Of a DNA stretch of 64,000 nt, positions 9,827 through 20,874 are shown in pieces. Under the pieces are notes generated by a model. That model saw only the letters and a program-made list of their open reading frames with translations, searched no databases and was not told the origin of the DNA. The DNA is from CAVSEK01 sp963726975 (GTDB lineage: Bacteria > Actinomycetota > Actinomycetes > Mycobacteriales > SCTD01). The stretch lies in the NCBI GenBank assembly GCA_963726975.1, contig CAVSEK010000004.1, positions 372,001-436,000 of the forward strand. Reading direction: 5' to 3'. The first letter of the stretch is position 1, and the number at the start of each line of letters is the position of its first letter. A program made the position numbers and the translations under genes.

Positions 9827-10861
9827 TCAGCCCTGGGGGGCGAGCTCGTCGCCGGTCCCGCCGGCCGGCACCGACACGCCGCGGGCGCCCTGGTCCGGCC
9901 GCTCGACGACCGCGAACTCGCTCGTGCTCCACGCGCCGAAGCGCGGGTTGACCTGGATGCGCAGGCTGTCGGCGGTGCGGGCGAGCAGGTCCTGGACCGC
10001 GGTGTCGCGCTGCTGCTGCAGGGCGGCGCGGCGCAGCTCCGGGGTCACCTCGGCGAGCGTGCGGACCTGCCGGTCGAGGACGCGGACGACCAGTCCCGTG
10101 CCGTCGGTGCCGGGCACGGCGAACGTCGTGCCCACCGGGACGGTGAACGCCTGCGTGGCCAGCTCGACGAGGCCGTTCTGCACGAAGGCGCTGCGCGGCT
10201 GCAGGCCGAGGTCGCCGCCGCGCTCCCGGGTCGACGGGTCGGTCGAGCGGGTCCGCGCCAGGTCGGCGAACTGCTCGTCGGTGAGGGCGGCGGCGTACGA
10301 CCGCAGCGCCTGCGCCTCGGCCGGCGTGGGCAGCTGCACCTGGGCGACGCGCACCTGCTCGTAGGTGTCGGCGGCCGCCTCGTAGGCCTGCTGCAGCTGC
10401 GCGTCGGGGACGGGGACGTCGCGGGTGAGCTCGTCGCCCAGGGCGATGGTCACCGCGCGGGTGCGGGCGAGGGCCCGCACCCGGTCGGGGGTGAGGCCCG
10501 CGGCCGCCGCCTGGCTGCGCAGCTCCTCGGGGCCGCCGACGGAGCGCTCGAGGGCGGCGTACTGCGCGTCCACGTCGGCCGGTGTCACGTCGACCCCGGT
10601 GCGCGCCGCGGCGACGTCGACCACCTGCTCGGCGACGATGCGGCCGAGCACGTCGCGCTGGTAGGCCGCGCGGTCGTCGGCCAGGGAGGCGGCCGCCGGG
10701 TCGGCGAGGCCCTGCTCGACGCGGTCGGCGAACTGCGCGGTGCTGATCCGCGTGTCGCCCACGACGACGGCGGCGCCGGCCCGCACCGGACCGCCGCAAC
10801 CGGCGAGCGCGAGCACGGCCAGGGCGCTGGTGGCGACGAGGCGGGCGGTGCGGGTGGTCAC
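9827..10861 (-). CDS. SurA-like parvulin-type peptidyl-prolyl isomerase lipoprotein
   Basis: A 344-residue exported chaperone-like protein. The signal peptide ends at the lipobox LALAGC (about residue 20), so it is membrane-anchored. Residues about 35-160 form the helical SurA/PrsA-type N-domain (ISTAQFADRVEQ, DVLGRIVAEQVV). A PPIC-like segment follows with VAQVQLPTPAEAQAL and the tell-tale RERGGDLG. The GTG start at 10861 is preceded by GAGAGGACC. A position immediately after mfd is common in actinobacteria. It probably helps fold secreted proteins outside the membrane. Catalytic parvulin residues are not all recognisable, so it may act only as a chaperone. Confidence 0.85.
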   Translation of the reverse strand: MTTRTARLVATSALAVLALAGCGGPVRAGAAVVVGDTRISTAQFADRVEQGLADPAAASLADDRAAYQRDVLGRIVAEQVVDVAAARTGVDVTPADVDAQYAALERSVGGPEELRSQAAAAGLTPDRVRALARTRAVTIALGDELTRDVPVPDAQLQQAYEAAADTYEQVRVAQVQLPTPAEAQALRSYAAALTDEQFADLARTRSTDPSTRERGGDLGLQPRSAFVQNGLVELATQAFTVPVGTTFAVPGTDGTGLVVRVLDRQVRTLAEVTPELRRAALQQQRDTAVQDLLARTADSLRIQVNPRFGAWSTSEFAVVERPDQGARGVSVPAGGTGDELAPQG

Positions 10862-10932
10862 GGGGGCGGTCCTCTCGGGCACGGGCGTCGGGCTCCAGCC
10901 TGCCAGGTGGCGCGCGGGGGCGACGCGGCGGA

Positions 10933-13900
10933 TCACCGGGCGGCGCCGACGGCCGCACCGGCACCGGCACCGGCACCGGCAGCAGCCCGTCCCCGAGCAC
11001 GGCGTCGAGCAGCTGCGCGGCCCAGCCGAGCAGCGCGGTGTCGCGCAGCGGCTGCCCGCCGACCGGCTTGGTCAGCGGTCGCGGCACGAGCACGGTGCCC
11101 ACGGTGGCCTTGACGACCGATCGCGGGTAGAGCCGCTGCAGCCGCAGCACCTGCGACTCCCGCAGCTCCACGGGGGCGAAGCGCACCTGCCCGCTGTTGC
11201 CGCTGCCCTGCAGCGCGACCTCGGTGAGGCCGTGCCGCCGGGCGACGACCCGGAAGGCGGCCACGGCGAGCAGGTTCTCCACCGGGACCGGCAGCGGGCC
11301 GTACCGGTCGGTGAGCTCCTCGCGCACGGCCTGCAGCGCGGCGTCGTCGGTCGCCGCCGCGATCCGCCGGTAGGCCTCGAGGCGCAGCCGCTCCCCCGGC
11401 ACGTAGTCGTGCGGCAGGTGCGCGTCGACCGGCAGGTCGACCTTGGTGTCGGGCGCCTCGTCCTCGTCGTCGCGGCCGCCCGCGACACCCCGCTTGAAGT
11501 CGCCGACGGCCTCGCCGACCAGGCGCATGTAGAGGTCGAACCCGACGCTCGCGATGTGCCCGGACTGCTCGCCGCCGAGCAGGTTGCCGGCGCCGCGGAT
11601 CTCCAGGTCCTTCATGGCGACCGCCATGCCGGCGCCGATCTCGGTGTTCTGCGCGATGGTCGCCAGCCGGTCGTACGCCGTCTCCGTGAGCGGCTTCTCC
11701 GGCGGGTAGGTGAAGTACGCGTACGCCCGCTCGCGCCCTCGCCCGACGCGACCCCGGATCTGGTGCAGCTGCGACAGGCCGAAGGCGTCCGCCTTGTCGA
11801 CGATGAGCGTGTTGGCGTTGGGGATGTCGAGGCCGCTCTCGACGATCGTCGTGCAGACGAGCACGTCGAAGTGCTTCTCCCAGAAGCCGACCATCACCTG
11901 CTCGAGCGCGTCCTCGCTCATCTGCCCGTGGCCGGTCGCGATGCGCGCCTCGGGCACGAGCTCGCGGAGCCGCGTGGCCATCGCGGTCGATCGACTCGAC
12001 CCGGTTGTGCAGGAAGAAGACCTGGCCCTCGCGCAGCAGCTCGCGCCGGATGGCGGCCCCGATCTGCTTCTCGTCGTAGGGCCCGACGAAGGTCAGCACC
12101 GGGTGCCGCTCCTCCGGCGGGGTGAGGATCGTCGACATCTCGCGGATGCCGGTGAGGCTCATCTCGAGCGTGCGCGGGATCGGGGTCGCCGACATGGTCA
12201 GCACGTCCACGTCGGTGCGCAGCTGCTTGAGGTGCTCCTTGTGCTCGACGCCGAAGCGCTGCTCCTCGTCGACGATGACCAGGCCGAGGTCCTTGAAGCG
12301 GGTGCCCTTGGACAGCAGCCGGTGCGTGCCGATGACGACGTCGACGGTGCCGTCGGTGAGCCCGTCCAGGACCGCCTTCTGCTCCTTGTCGGAGTTGAAG
12401 CGGCTGATCGAGCGCACGGTCACCGGGAACTGCGCGAAGCGGTCGCGGAAGGTGCCGTGGTGCTGCTGCACGAGCAGCGTGGTCGGCACCAGCACCGCGA
12501 CCTGCTTGCCGTCCTGCACCGCCTTGAAGGCCGCGCGGACCGCGATCTCGGTCTTGCCGTAGCCGACGTCGCCGGCGATGACCCGGTCCATCGGCGAGGG
12601 CTTCTCCATGTCGGCCTTGACCTCGTCGATCGCCGACAGCTGGTCGGGCGTCTCGACGTACGGGAAGGCGTCCTCGAGCTCGCGCTGCCAGGGCGTGTCG
12701 GGGCCGAAGGCGTGCCCGGGCGCGGCCATCCGCGCGCTGTAGAGCTGGATGAGGCCGGCCGCGATCTCCTTGACCGCCTTCTTGGCGCGGCCCTTGCGCT
12801 TGGCCCAGTCGCCGCCGCCGAGGCGGTCCAGCGAGGGCGCCTCGCCGCCGACGTAGCGGGTGACCAGCTCGAGCTGGTCGGTGGGGACGAACAGCCGGTC
12901 GCCCGGCTGGCCGCGCTTGCTCGGGGCGTACTCGAGGATGAGGTACTCGCGGGTGGCGCCCGCGACGGTGCGCTGGACCATCTCGACGTAGCGGCCGACG
13001 CCGTGCTGGTCGTGCACGACCGGGTCGCCGGGCTTGAGCTGCAGCGGGTCGACGGCGTTGCGGCGGCGCGAGGGCATCCGCGTGCTCATGTCCTTGCCGG
13101 CCAGGCCGCGCGTGCCGGTGAGGTCGGTCTCGGTGAGCACGACGGTCTTGAGCAGGGCCGACTCGAAGCCGGTGTCGAGGCAGCCGGTCGTCACCGCGAC
13201 GACGCCCGGGGGCGGCGGGCCGGTGAGGTCCTCCACGAGCCGGGCGGGCACGTCGGCGCCGCCGAGCACCTCGACGACGCGCTGCGCCGGGCCGTGGCCC
13301 GCGGTGGTGAGCACGACCGCCCAGCCCTGCCCGAGCCAGCCCCGGACGTCCTCGAGCGCCCGCTCGGTCTCGCCGCGGTAGGCCGGGGCCTGCCGGGCCG
13401 CGAGCACGACGGTGTCGTCCTCGAGCTCGGCGTCGGTGGTGAACGGGGTGACGCTCCACCACGGCAGCCCGAGGTCGCGGGCGTGGTCGCGGACGTCGAC
13501 GAGCGTGCGGTAGGCCGCAGCGCCGAGGTCGACCGGCGCCGCGCCCCCGACGGCCGCGGTCGCCCAGGACGCCTCGAGGAACTCCTGGCTGGTGCGGACG
13601 AGGTCGTGCGCACGGGTGCGGATCCGCTCGGGGTCGCAGACGAGCGACGGTCGTGCGCGCGGGCAGCTCGTCGACGAGCAGCACGAGGTCGTCGACGAGC
13701 ACCGGCGCCAGCGCCTCCATGCCCTCGACGGGCGTGCCGTCGGCGATCCGGTCGCAGATGTCGGCGAGCTCGGGGTGCGTCGTCGTCAGCGCCCGGGCCC
13801 GCGCCCGGACGTCGTCGGTGAGCAGCAGCTCGCGGCAGGGCGGCGCCCACAGCCCGTGCGCCGGCCCGTCACCTGCCAGGCTGCGCTGGTCGGCGACCGC

Positions 13901-14548
13901 GAACCAGCGCACCTCCTCGACGGTGTCGCCCCAGAACTCCACCCGCACCGGGTGCTCCTCGGTGGGCGGGAAGACGTCGAGGATGCCGCCGCGCACCGCG
14001 AACTCGCCGCGCTTCTCCACGAGCTCGACCCGGGCGTACGCCAGGTCGACGAGCCGGCGGACGACGACGTCCGGGTCGGCGTCCTGGCCCTGCACGAGCG
14101 CGACCGGCTCGAGGTCGCCGAGGCCGCGCACCTGCGGCTGGAGCAGCGAGCGCACCGGCGCGACGACGACGTCGACCGGGCCGGTGGCGGGGTCGTCGGC
14201 GCTCGGGTGGGCCAGCCGGCGCAGCACCGCGATGCGGCGGCCCACCGTGTCGGCGCGCGGCGACAGCCGCTCGTGCGGCAGCGTCTCCCAGCCGGGGTAG
14301 AGCGCGACCCGGTCGCGCGTCGATGCACGCTGCCGAGCGCGGCGACGAGGTCCTCGGCCTCCCGGCCGGTCGCGGTGACGGCGAGCACCGGGCGGCCGGT
14401 GCGCGCGGCGAGCGCCGCCACGAGGAACGGCCGCAGCCCGGCCGGGGCCGTGAGGTCGAGCGACGCGGTGCCCTCGGTCGGCGGCCTCCAGGGCGCCGCG
14501 CAGGGCGGGGTCGCCGGCGACGACGTCGAGCAGTCCGACGAGCGACAC
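10933..14548 (-). CDS. mfd: Transcription-repair coupling factor Mfd (frameshifted in this sequence)
   Basis: Removes RNA polymerase stalled at DNA damage and recruits UvrA. The pieces read in order: UvrB-like part (VTATGREAEDLVAAL, YPGWETLPHERLSPR), RNA-polymerase interaction domain (GDPVVHDQHGVGRY), helicase with Walker A GDVGYGKTE and DEEQ box VIVDEEQRFG, and the helicase C half with RGRVGRGRERAYAY and TRCF end. The frame changes near 14484, 14325, 13655, 11985 and 10970, so no single open frame spans the gene. The likely GTG start is 14548. Since all domains are conserved between shifts, I take these as sequence errors. The 3' end contains four copies of the hexamer GCACCG (10955-10980). 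Confidence 0.92.
10955..10980. repeat. Hexanucleotide microsatellite (GCACCG)x4 at the 3' end of mfd
   Basis: Four perfect tandem copies of GCACCG plus GC. Read on the minus strand it encodes an alternating Val-Pro run (or Gly-Ala in another frame) at the C-terminus of Mfd. A 6-bp unit keeps frame when it expands, so it would only vary the tail length. Confidence 0.85.
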
Positions 14549-14822
14549 GGGGCCACGGCCTCCCAGCGGGGTGCGAGCGCGGGGCGGGACGACCACCGCG
14601 GGGGGCGGCGATCGCCGGCCCGGGCCCCCAGCCTACGTCCGCGGCGGGGTCCGGGCCGGGCCGGGTTCACCCGGTTGCCCGCGGTCGCGGCTCCGGAAGG
14701 GCGTGTACGCGGCGACGGTCCCGTGCCAGACTGGCCCCAATCTCGACCCAACCCATCGACAACCGGGGCAGCGCCCCGGCCCGACTCGCGAAAGTCCCGC
14801 TCCGGCGGGCGGAAGGCACCTC

Positions 14823-15834
14823 GTGGACCTCGGTCTCGCCCTCGCCGGGCTGTTCGTCGGCGCCGTCGTCGGCCTCACGGGCATGGGCGGCGGCGCCCTG
14901 ATGACACCGATGCTCGTGCTGTTCTTCGGCGTCCAGCCGCTCGCCGCGGTCTCCAGCGACCTGGTCGCCTCGGCCTTCATGAAGCCGATCGGCGGCGCGG
15001 TGCACCTGCGCAACGGGACCGTCAACAAGCGTCTGGCCGGTCTGCTCGTCATCGGCTCGGTGCCGAGCGCCTTCGCCGGCGTCTTCGTGCTCGCGCGCTC
15101 GGCGACGGCGAGGCGGTCCAGAACGGCGTGCAGATCGCGCTCGGCGTCGCCCTGCTCATCGCCGCGAGCAGCCTGGCGATCAAGGCCTACCTCGTGCTCG
15201 TGCAGCGGACCCGGCGCCCGCCGCGGGCCTGCCCCGACCGCGCCGGGACCGGCGCCGAGACCGGCTCCGCCCGGTGCGACCGTGCTCGTCGGCATCGTCG
15301 GCGGCCTGGTCGTGGGCATGACGTAGCGTCGGCTCCGGCTCGCTCATGATCGTCGCGCTGCTCGTCCTCTACCCGTCGCTGAACGCGAACCAGCTGGTCG
15401 GCACCGACCTCGTGCAGGCCGTCCCGCTCGTGGCCTCGGCCGCCGTCGCGCACTACTTCTTCGGCGACTTCTCCCTCGACGTCACGAGCTCGCTGCTCGT
15501 CGGGGCGATCCCCGGGGTGTACGTCGGGGCGCGCTTCTCGTCGCGGGCCAACGGCGCGGTCGTGCGCCGCGCTCTCGCGCTCGTGCTCGTGGCCAGCTCG
15601 CTGAAGCTGCTGGGCGTCGACACCGCCGTGCTGGCGTGGGTGCTGCTCGCCTGCGTCGTCGTGGCGCCGCTGGTGTGGATGCAGGTCCGCCGCGCGCACG
15701 GGCTGCCCGCCCTCGCCCGCTGGGAGCGGGCGCAGCGCCGGGGCACCGGCAGCGAGCAGCCGGGCTCCTCGGCGGAGCCGGTCGTGCCGGTCGTGCCTGC
15801 CGACGAGCACGCCGCCAGCAGCGCCCGCTCCTGA
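14823..15834 (+). CDS. TSUP family permease (TauE/SafE), frameshifted in this sequence
   Basis: A sulfite-exporter/anion-permease family membrane protein of about 337 residues when reconstructed. The family signature is at the N-terminus, LFVGAVVGLTGMGGGAL, with SSDLVASAFMKPIGGAVH following; the second repeat carries VGIVGGLVVGMT then SVGSGSLMIVALLVLYP. Frame changes occur near 15105 (a base lost), about 15270 and at 15324 (an extra T turning MTSVGSG into a stop). The GTG start at 14823 is the first one before the hydrophobic core. TSUP proteins move sulfite, sulfoacetate or organosulfur anions; with a sulfation locus nearby an anion/sulfur role is tempting, but this is inference. The 274-bp gap to mfd shows no certain signal. 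Confidence 0.82.
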
Positions 15835-15857
15835 GGCCCCGGCCCCTCCTGCGCCCT

Positions 15858-15875
15858 CGCGCCCGGTCCGGCGCG
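15858..15875. terminator. Hairpin between convergent genes
   Basis: Stem CGCGCC / GGCGCG with a 6-base loop lies between the stop of the TSUP gene and the stop of the opposite-strand propeller gene, a position suited to a two-way terminator. A 14-base direct repeat beginning GGGTCAGGAGG follows (15877 and 15895) and overlaps the second stop. Confidence 0.45.
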
Positions 15876-15897
15876 GGGGTCAGGAGGCCGCGTGGGG

Positions 15898-17923
15898 TCA
15901 GGAGGCCGGGCCGGCGAACAGCGCCGAGCCGCGCCAGTCCGTGCCGTCGCTGCCCGGGCTGCTGACCACGACGGGCGCGCCGGTGGTGCGGGTGCCGTCG
16001 AAGCCCTGGCGGACCAGCGCCCCGTCCGACGCGCGGGCGTAGAACAGGGAGTCGCCCGCCCAGGTGATGCCGGTGACCGCCGGCAGCTCGACCCCGGGCA
16101 CCGGGGTGACCTGCGAGGACGTGATGCCGGTGCCGCCCTCGAAGGCGCGCGAGAGCAGCCTCGTCGAGCCGCGCAGCGTGTAGTAGATCCGCCCGTCGCC
16201 GGCGAAGGCGGCGGTCACGTCTGCGCTGTCGCGGGCGAAGCCGGAGTCGTACCCGCGGTAGGTCTGCCGGCCGTCGTCGAGCCCGGTCTTGACGTCGGCC
16301 CACGCCGGGTCGTCGTAGGCGTCCAGCACGGTCGCCGCGCCGAGCGTGCGGCCGTCGAAGGGCCGGGCCACGAGCCGGCCGTCGCCGAGCACGAGGAAGG
16401 CGCGCCCGCCGAGCACGGTGGCGGCGCGCACGCCGCCCAGCCCGGCCGGCGACGTCGTGCGGGTCGGGCCGCTCACCCCGGAGGCCGTGAGCGTGGACGT
16501 GACGAGCCGGGCACCGCCGCCGGACGTGGGCACGACCCGGCTGATGCTCGCCGGCAGGCCGGGGTGCCCGGTCGGCGGGAGCGCCGCGCCCCCGTCGAGC
16601 GGGAAGCTGGTCAGCCGGGGGGTGAGGTACTCCCGGTCGCCGACCCACTCGGTGTCGGTGCCCATGAGCAGCTCGCGGTCGGTGGGCAGCAGCACGAAGG
16701 CGCCCTTGTCGCGAGGGTGCCGGCCCGGGTTCCACGGCAGCGGGAGGCCGGTGGCCGGGTCGAGCGCCACGACGCCGGGCCGGGGGACGGCCCCGGCGCC
16801 GGCGAACTCCTCGCCCTCGGCGTTGTTGAACCAGCGGAAGTGGCCCCCGGCGTAGACGGCGGCGCCGCTGGTCGCGACGGAGTAGACCGAGTCCTGCCCG
16901 GACGCCGCGACCCAGGTCGGGGCGACGTCGCTGCCGGAGGCCGCGAGCGGGAAGCGCGCGACGGCGTCGCACAGGCCCCTGGTTGCGGCCACCGGTCGAC
17001 CCCACGACGAACCAGGTGCCGTCGGGGGCGACGTCGACGTCGCGCACCCAGGAGTCGAACGTGCCGAAGGCGCACGGGTCGCTCAGCGCGCTGCTGGCCC
17101 AGGAGCGGCGCACGACCGCCCGCGCGCCGAGGTCGACGACGGCGAGCTGGTCGCGGACGAGGCCGTCGGCGGTCCGGAAGTTGCCCACCGCGACCAGGGT
17201 CCTGCCGTCGCGGGTCGTCGCCAGGTCGCGGACACCGACGGGGGCGGAGACGGCGCCGGGCACCTGCCCGGCGTTGTGGTGGCCGCGGAACTGCACGGCG
17301 ACCGACGGGTCCAGCGCCCCCGTGGCGGCGTCGAGCGCGGCCAGCCCCGCGTGCGGCGCTCCGCCGACCTTGGTGAAGGTGCCGCCCAGCACCAGCCGGT
17401 CGCCCGAGCGGGCCAGGCTGGAGACGGGCCGGTCCACCGCCGGCGCCCGGAAGCCGGCCGCGGGAGCACCCGTCGACAGGTCGAGCAGCGCCAGGCGGCG
17501 CTGCACCTGAGCCCCGACGTGGGTGAAGGCCCCTCCGACGTAGACCGTCCCGGCCCGCGGGCCGGCCAGCAGGGCGGTCACCTCGCCGTCGACGGCCGGC
17601 GCGAAGCCGGGCAGCAGCGCGCCGGTGCGCCGGTCGTACGCCGCGACGTGCGTCCGGCGCACGGTGGGTCCCCCGCGGTCGGCCGCGCTGGTGAAGGTGC
17701 CGCCGAGCACGACGACGTCGCCGACCACGGCGAGGGCCTGCACCCGACCGTCGAGCACCTCGGGGGTGCTCAGGGACGGCACGGGCGAGGGCAGGACCGC
17801 CTGGGCCTCGTCCCCGGCGAGCGCCGGGGACGCGAGCGGCTCGACCGCGGTGACGCCGAGCGTCGCGAGGACCACCGCCGTCCCGGTCGCCAGGCAGGTC
17901 AGCAGGCGGGTGGGTCGACGCAC
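15898..17923 (-). CDS. Secreted beta-propeller protein with delta-60-type repeats (one frameshift)
   Basis: About 675 residues with an N-terminal export signal (hydrophobic ATGTAVVLATLGV followed by SPALAG). Repeats of about 55-60 residues each contain a VLGGTFT or YVGGAFT strand followed by LA-L-D-TGA, seen at least three times in the first 260 residues and less regularly later (VYAGGHF, LVLGDG). This is the delta-60 / DUF5122 propeller pattern found in secreted actinobacterial proteins of unknown role. The frame changes once near 16980. The GTG start at 17923 has GAGGAGA five bases upstream. It is the first gene of the polysaccharide region; a surface-binding role is only a guess. Confidence 0.8.
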
Positions 17924-18099
17924 GGGATCTCCTCGGGGGACGCAGACACCGGCAGCACCGACGGCCGTGTCGGCACCCACCTCCCGGCGCAGCCGGATGC
18001 TGGCACGGCTCCGGCCGGACCGCTCGCCGGAGCCCGCTCGGGCCGCGGTCTGTCAGCAGAACGTCATCGGGACGGGACGTCGCGTGGGAGCATCCCGAG

Positions 18100-19047
18100 G
18101 TGCCGCCCCGCGCCGACCCCCGCCCCCAGACCGTCCACAAGGCGCGCCGGTCGGCGCCCGAGGAGCTGCTGCTGCAGGCCGGGCGGCGCAGCACCCGCGC
18201 CTGGGGCGAGCTCACCGCCCCGTGGCGGCCGGCTCCCGACTTCCTGCTGCTCGGTGCCAAGCGCGGCGGCACGACGTCGGCCTACTTCCACGTGCTCACG
18301 CACCCCGACGTCCTGCCGATGTTCCCGAGCTCGACGCTGCTGCCCAAGGGCCGGCAGAGCAAGGGCAGCCACTACTTCTCCAGCGAGTACGACCGGGGAC
18401 CGCGCTGGTACGCGGCCCACTTCCCCTCACGGCTGCGCCGCGCGCTGGCCGAGCGGGTGCGGGGCAGCCGACCGGTGTGCGGCGAGGCCTCGCCCTACTA
18501 CCTGTTCCACCCGCGCGCCGCGGAGCGCGCGGCCCGGGCGGTGCCGCAGGCCCGGCTGCTCGTGGCCCTGCGCGACCCCGTCGACCGGACCTTCTCGGCC
18601 TGGCGGGAGCAGACCCGCAACGGCGTCGAGACCCTCGACCTCGAGGCCGCGCTCGCCGCCGAGCCCGAGCGGGTCGCCGGCGAGCAGGAGCGGCTCGAGG
18701 CCGACCCCGACGCGTACAGCTTCGCGCACGAGTTCCAGACCTACGCGGGGCAGAGCGCCTACGCGCCCTCGCTGCGCCGGTGGCTGGAGCACTTCCCCCG
18801 CGAGCAGCTGCACGTGTGGGCCAGCGAGGACTACTACGCCGACCCGAACGAGGTCGTCGGCGGGATCTGCGCCTTCCTGGGGCTGGCGCCGCGCGACCTG
18901 CCGCGGATCGCCCCGCTCAACGCCGCGCCCCCGGCCCCCCTGCCGGAGGCGCTGCGGGCGCAGCTGACCGCCCGCTTCCGCGACGACGTCGCCGAGGTCG
19001 AGGAGCTGCTCGGCAGGCGGATGCCCTGGCCGACCGCCCGGGCCTGA
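18100..19047 (+). CDS. Sulfotransferase (PAPS-dependent), 1 of 5
   Basis: Transfers sulfate from PAPS, probably to a hydroxyl of a sugar. The 5'-phosphosulfate-binding loop reads LLLGAKRGGTTSAYF (residues about 50-64) and the 3'-phosphate-binding element reads LVALRDPVDRTFSAWREQ (about 160-178). The length of 315 residues is usual for the heparan/carbohydrate sulfotransferase-like bacterial family. There is no signal peptide, so it acts in the cytoplasm. The GTG start at 18100 follows GCATCCCGAG. It ends only 4 bp from the stop of the convergent second sulfotransferase. The acceptor is unknown. Confidence 0.9.
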   Translation: MPPRADPRPQTVHKARRSAPEELLLQAGRRSTRAWGELTAPWRPAPDFLLLGAKRGGTTSAYFHVLTHPDVLPMFPSSTLLPKGRQSKGSHYFSSEYDRGPRWYAAHFPSRLRRALAERVRGSRPVCGEASPYYLFHPRAAERAARAVPQARLLVALRDPVDRTFSAWREQTRNGVETLDLEAALAAEPERVAGEQERLEADPDAYSFAHEFQTYAGQSAYAPSLRRWLEHFPREQLHVWASEDYYADPNEVVGGICAFLGLAPRDLPRIAPLNAAPPAPLPEALRAQLTARFRDDVAEVEELLGRRMPWPTARA

Positions 19048-19051
19048 TCCC

Positions 19052-19981
19052 TCAGCCCCGGGCCGGGCCCCACTCGCGGAGGTCCCGGCCGAGCAGGTCC
19101 CGCAGCCGGGAGACGTCGTCGGCGTACGCGTGGCGCAGCTCGTCGCGCACGACGGACTCCATCGTCACCGACTGGAGGTTCCAGTTGCGCATCCGCTGCG
19201 CGACGCTGCTCCCGAGCCGGTAGGGGACGACCTTCTTGAGCCCCTCCTTGAGCGGGTTGCGCCGGGTCAGCACCCGGTTGAGCGTGGGCAGCCGCGGCTT
19301 GCCGGAGGCGTTCATGACCAGGCTGCTGTCGACCTCGACGTCCGGCCGGACCCCGAGGAAGTCGAACAGGGCGCGCAGCGTCGCCTGCGGTCGCTCGACG
19401 AGGTCCTCGTACAGCAGCACGTGCAGCTGCCCCTCGGGGACCACGGCCCGGGCCGCCGCCAGCTGGTCGGCGTAGCGGCCGACCGAGTCGTAGCGGAAGC
19501 CGTACGACCAGCCGTGCGCGGCGCGCGCCGGCTCGTCGCGCACCGCGGCGAGGAAGTCGGCCTCGGGCTCGCGGCCGTCCCGCATCATGTGCGACCAGGC
19601 CGAGAAGGCCCGCTCGGCCGGCTCCCGCAGCACGGCCACGAAGCGCATCGCCGGGTCGTACGCCAGCGCGCGCTCGAGCGCGCGCTGCTCGTAGAGGTAG
19701 TACACCGACGCCTCGCCGCGGGCCGCCTGCGCGGCGCCGGCGGCGAAGCACTCCTCGTACCGGGCCGCGTCACTGATGATGAGGCGGTTGAACTCGTCCT
19801 CGTCGCCGGGTCCGGTGAAGGACGGGTCCTGCCCCTCGAACAGGAAGAAGTGCGACTCCTTCTGCCGGGCGACGAACACGTCGGGGTGCTGGCGCAGGTA
19901 GTGGCACAGCGAGGTCGTGCCGGACTTCGCCGCACCGGTGATGAGGAAGGTCGGGCCGCTGCGCGCGCTCGGGCTGCTCAC
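19052..19981 (-). CDS. Sulfotransferase (PAPS-dependent), 2 of 5
   Basis: A 309-residue cytoplasmic sulfotransferase. The PAPS loop FLITGAAKSGTTSLCHYL is textbook, and FVAVLREPAERAFSAW with its arginine and serine contacts the 3'-phosphate. The line HPDVFVARQKESHFF is the stretch that follows strand 2 in carbohydrate sulfotransferases. The GTG start overlaps the stop of the third sulfotransferase (GTGA, 19978-19981), so the pair is translationally coupled and likely works on the same polymer. The two proteins differ well beyond the motifs, which suggests different positions or sugars are sulfated. Confidence 0.92.
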   Translation of the reverse strand: MSSPSARSGPTFLITGAAKSGTTSLCHYLRQHPDVFVARQKESHFFLFEGQDPSFTGPGDEDEFNRLIISDAARYEECFAAGAAQAARGEASVYYLYEQRALERALAYDPAMRFVAVLREPAERAFSAWSHMMRDGREPEADFLAAVRDEPARAAHGWSYGFRYDSVGRYADQLAAARAVVPEGQLHVLLYEDLVERPQATLRALFDFLGVRPDVEVDSSLVMNASGKPRLPTLNRVLTRRNPLKEGLKKVVPYRLGSSVAQRMRNWNLQSVTMESVVRDELRHAYADDVSRLRDLLGRDLREWGPARG

Positions 19982-20874
19982 ACCAGCCACCCGGACAGGT
20001 CGCGTCCCACGAGGGTCTCCAGGAGCCGCACGTCCTCGCGGTAGACGTCGGACAGCTCCGCCCTGACGTCGGCCGACATCGTCTCCCGCTTGAGGCCCTG
20101 GGCCAGCAGCCCGTCGGCCCGGCGCTGCACCGCGGCCGGCACGATCGGTTTGAGCCAGGGGCGCAGGTAGCGCCGCAGGCGGTAGGCGCTGGACACCGCC
20201 ACGTTGCCGGGCCGGCCGCTCACGTTGCGGGTCGCACTGAGGTCCGGCGCGAAGCCGTCGTCGTCGACGCCCAGCCAGGCCGTCACCTCGCCCAGCACCT
20301 CGCGCCCGCGGCGCTGCAGGTCCTCGGTGAGCAGCACCTTGATCTGCGCGGAGGGGAAGGCGGCGTAGTACGGCTCGAGCTGCCGCCCGTAGAAGCCGGT
20401 CGCGACGTACTGGTGACCCGGCTGCGTGCCGTACGACCGCCGGACGGCCTGCTCGAAGGGCTCCTGCTCGACGCTGTCGCGCACGAAGGCCTGGTAGTCG
20501 CTGTAGGCCCGGTCGACGGGGTTGCGCAGGATCGCGAGGAGCTTGACGTCGGGCAGGGTCGCCCGGACGCGGGCGCAGGCGTGCGGCGAGCGCATGTACT
20601 CCGGGGAGCACTCGCCGACGACCGCGGCGGCGGGGGCCTCCTCGAAGAGCGCCTCGTACTGCTCGAGCGACCGGGCCCGGTGCCGCCGGTAGACGCTGTG
20701 CCAGTCGATCTCGGGCTTGGGCCCCGCACCGACCAGGTCCTGCTCGTAGGCGAAGTAGTTCGGCTCCTGCAGCCACGGCAGGTAGATGCGCGGGTGCTGG
20801 CCGAGGTAGTCCACGAGCGAGGTGGTGCCGCACTTGTAGGCGCCGATGATCAAGAAGTCGGGCAGTCGCCCCAC
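19978..20874 (-). CDS. Sulfotransferase (PAPS-dependent), 3 of 5
   Basis: A 298-residue protein with PAPS loop FLIIGAYKCGTTSLVDYL at the very N-terminus and 3'-phosphate element LLAILRNPVDRAYSDYQAF near residue 115. The motif HPRIYLPWLQEPNYFAYE is the strand following the loop. The C-terminal line KRETMSADVRAELSDVYREDV resembles the end of the NDST-like bacterial family. It is the first gene of a two-gene sulfotransferase operon with the downstream paralogue. The GTG start is followed immediately by the PAPS loop, so there is no room for a signal. Its promoter probably lies in 20875-21239. Confidence 0.92.
   Translation of the reverse strand: MGRLPDFLIIGAYKCGTTSLVDYLGQHPRIYLPWLQEPNYFAYEQDLVGAGPKPEIDWHSVYRRHRARSLEQYEALFEEAPAAAVVGECSPEYMRSPHACARVRATLPDVKLLAILRNPVDRAYSDYQAFVRDSVEQEPFEQAVRRSYGTQPGHQYVATGFYGRQLEPYYAAFPSAQIKVLLTEDLQRRGREVLGEVTAWLGVDDDGFAPDLSATRNVSGRPGNVAVSSAYRLRRYLRPWLKPIVPAAVQRRADGLLAQGLKRETMSADVRAELSDVYREDVRLLETLVGRDLSGWLV

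Noticed and set aside
10955..10980. GCACCG repeat as a phase switch for mfd
   Set aside because: A 6-bp unit does not change the reading frame, so copy-number change alone cannot switch the gene.
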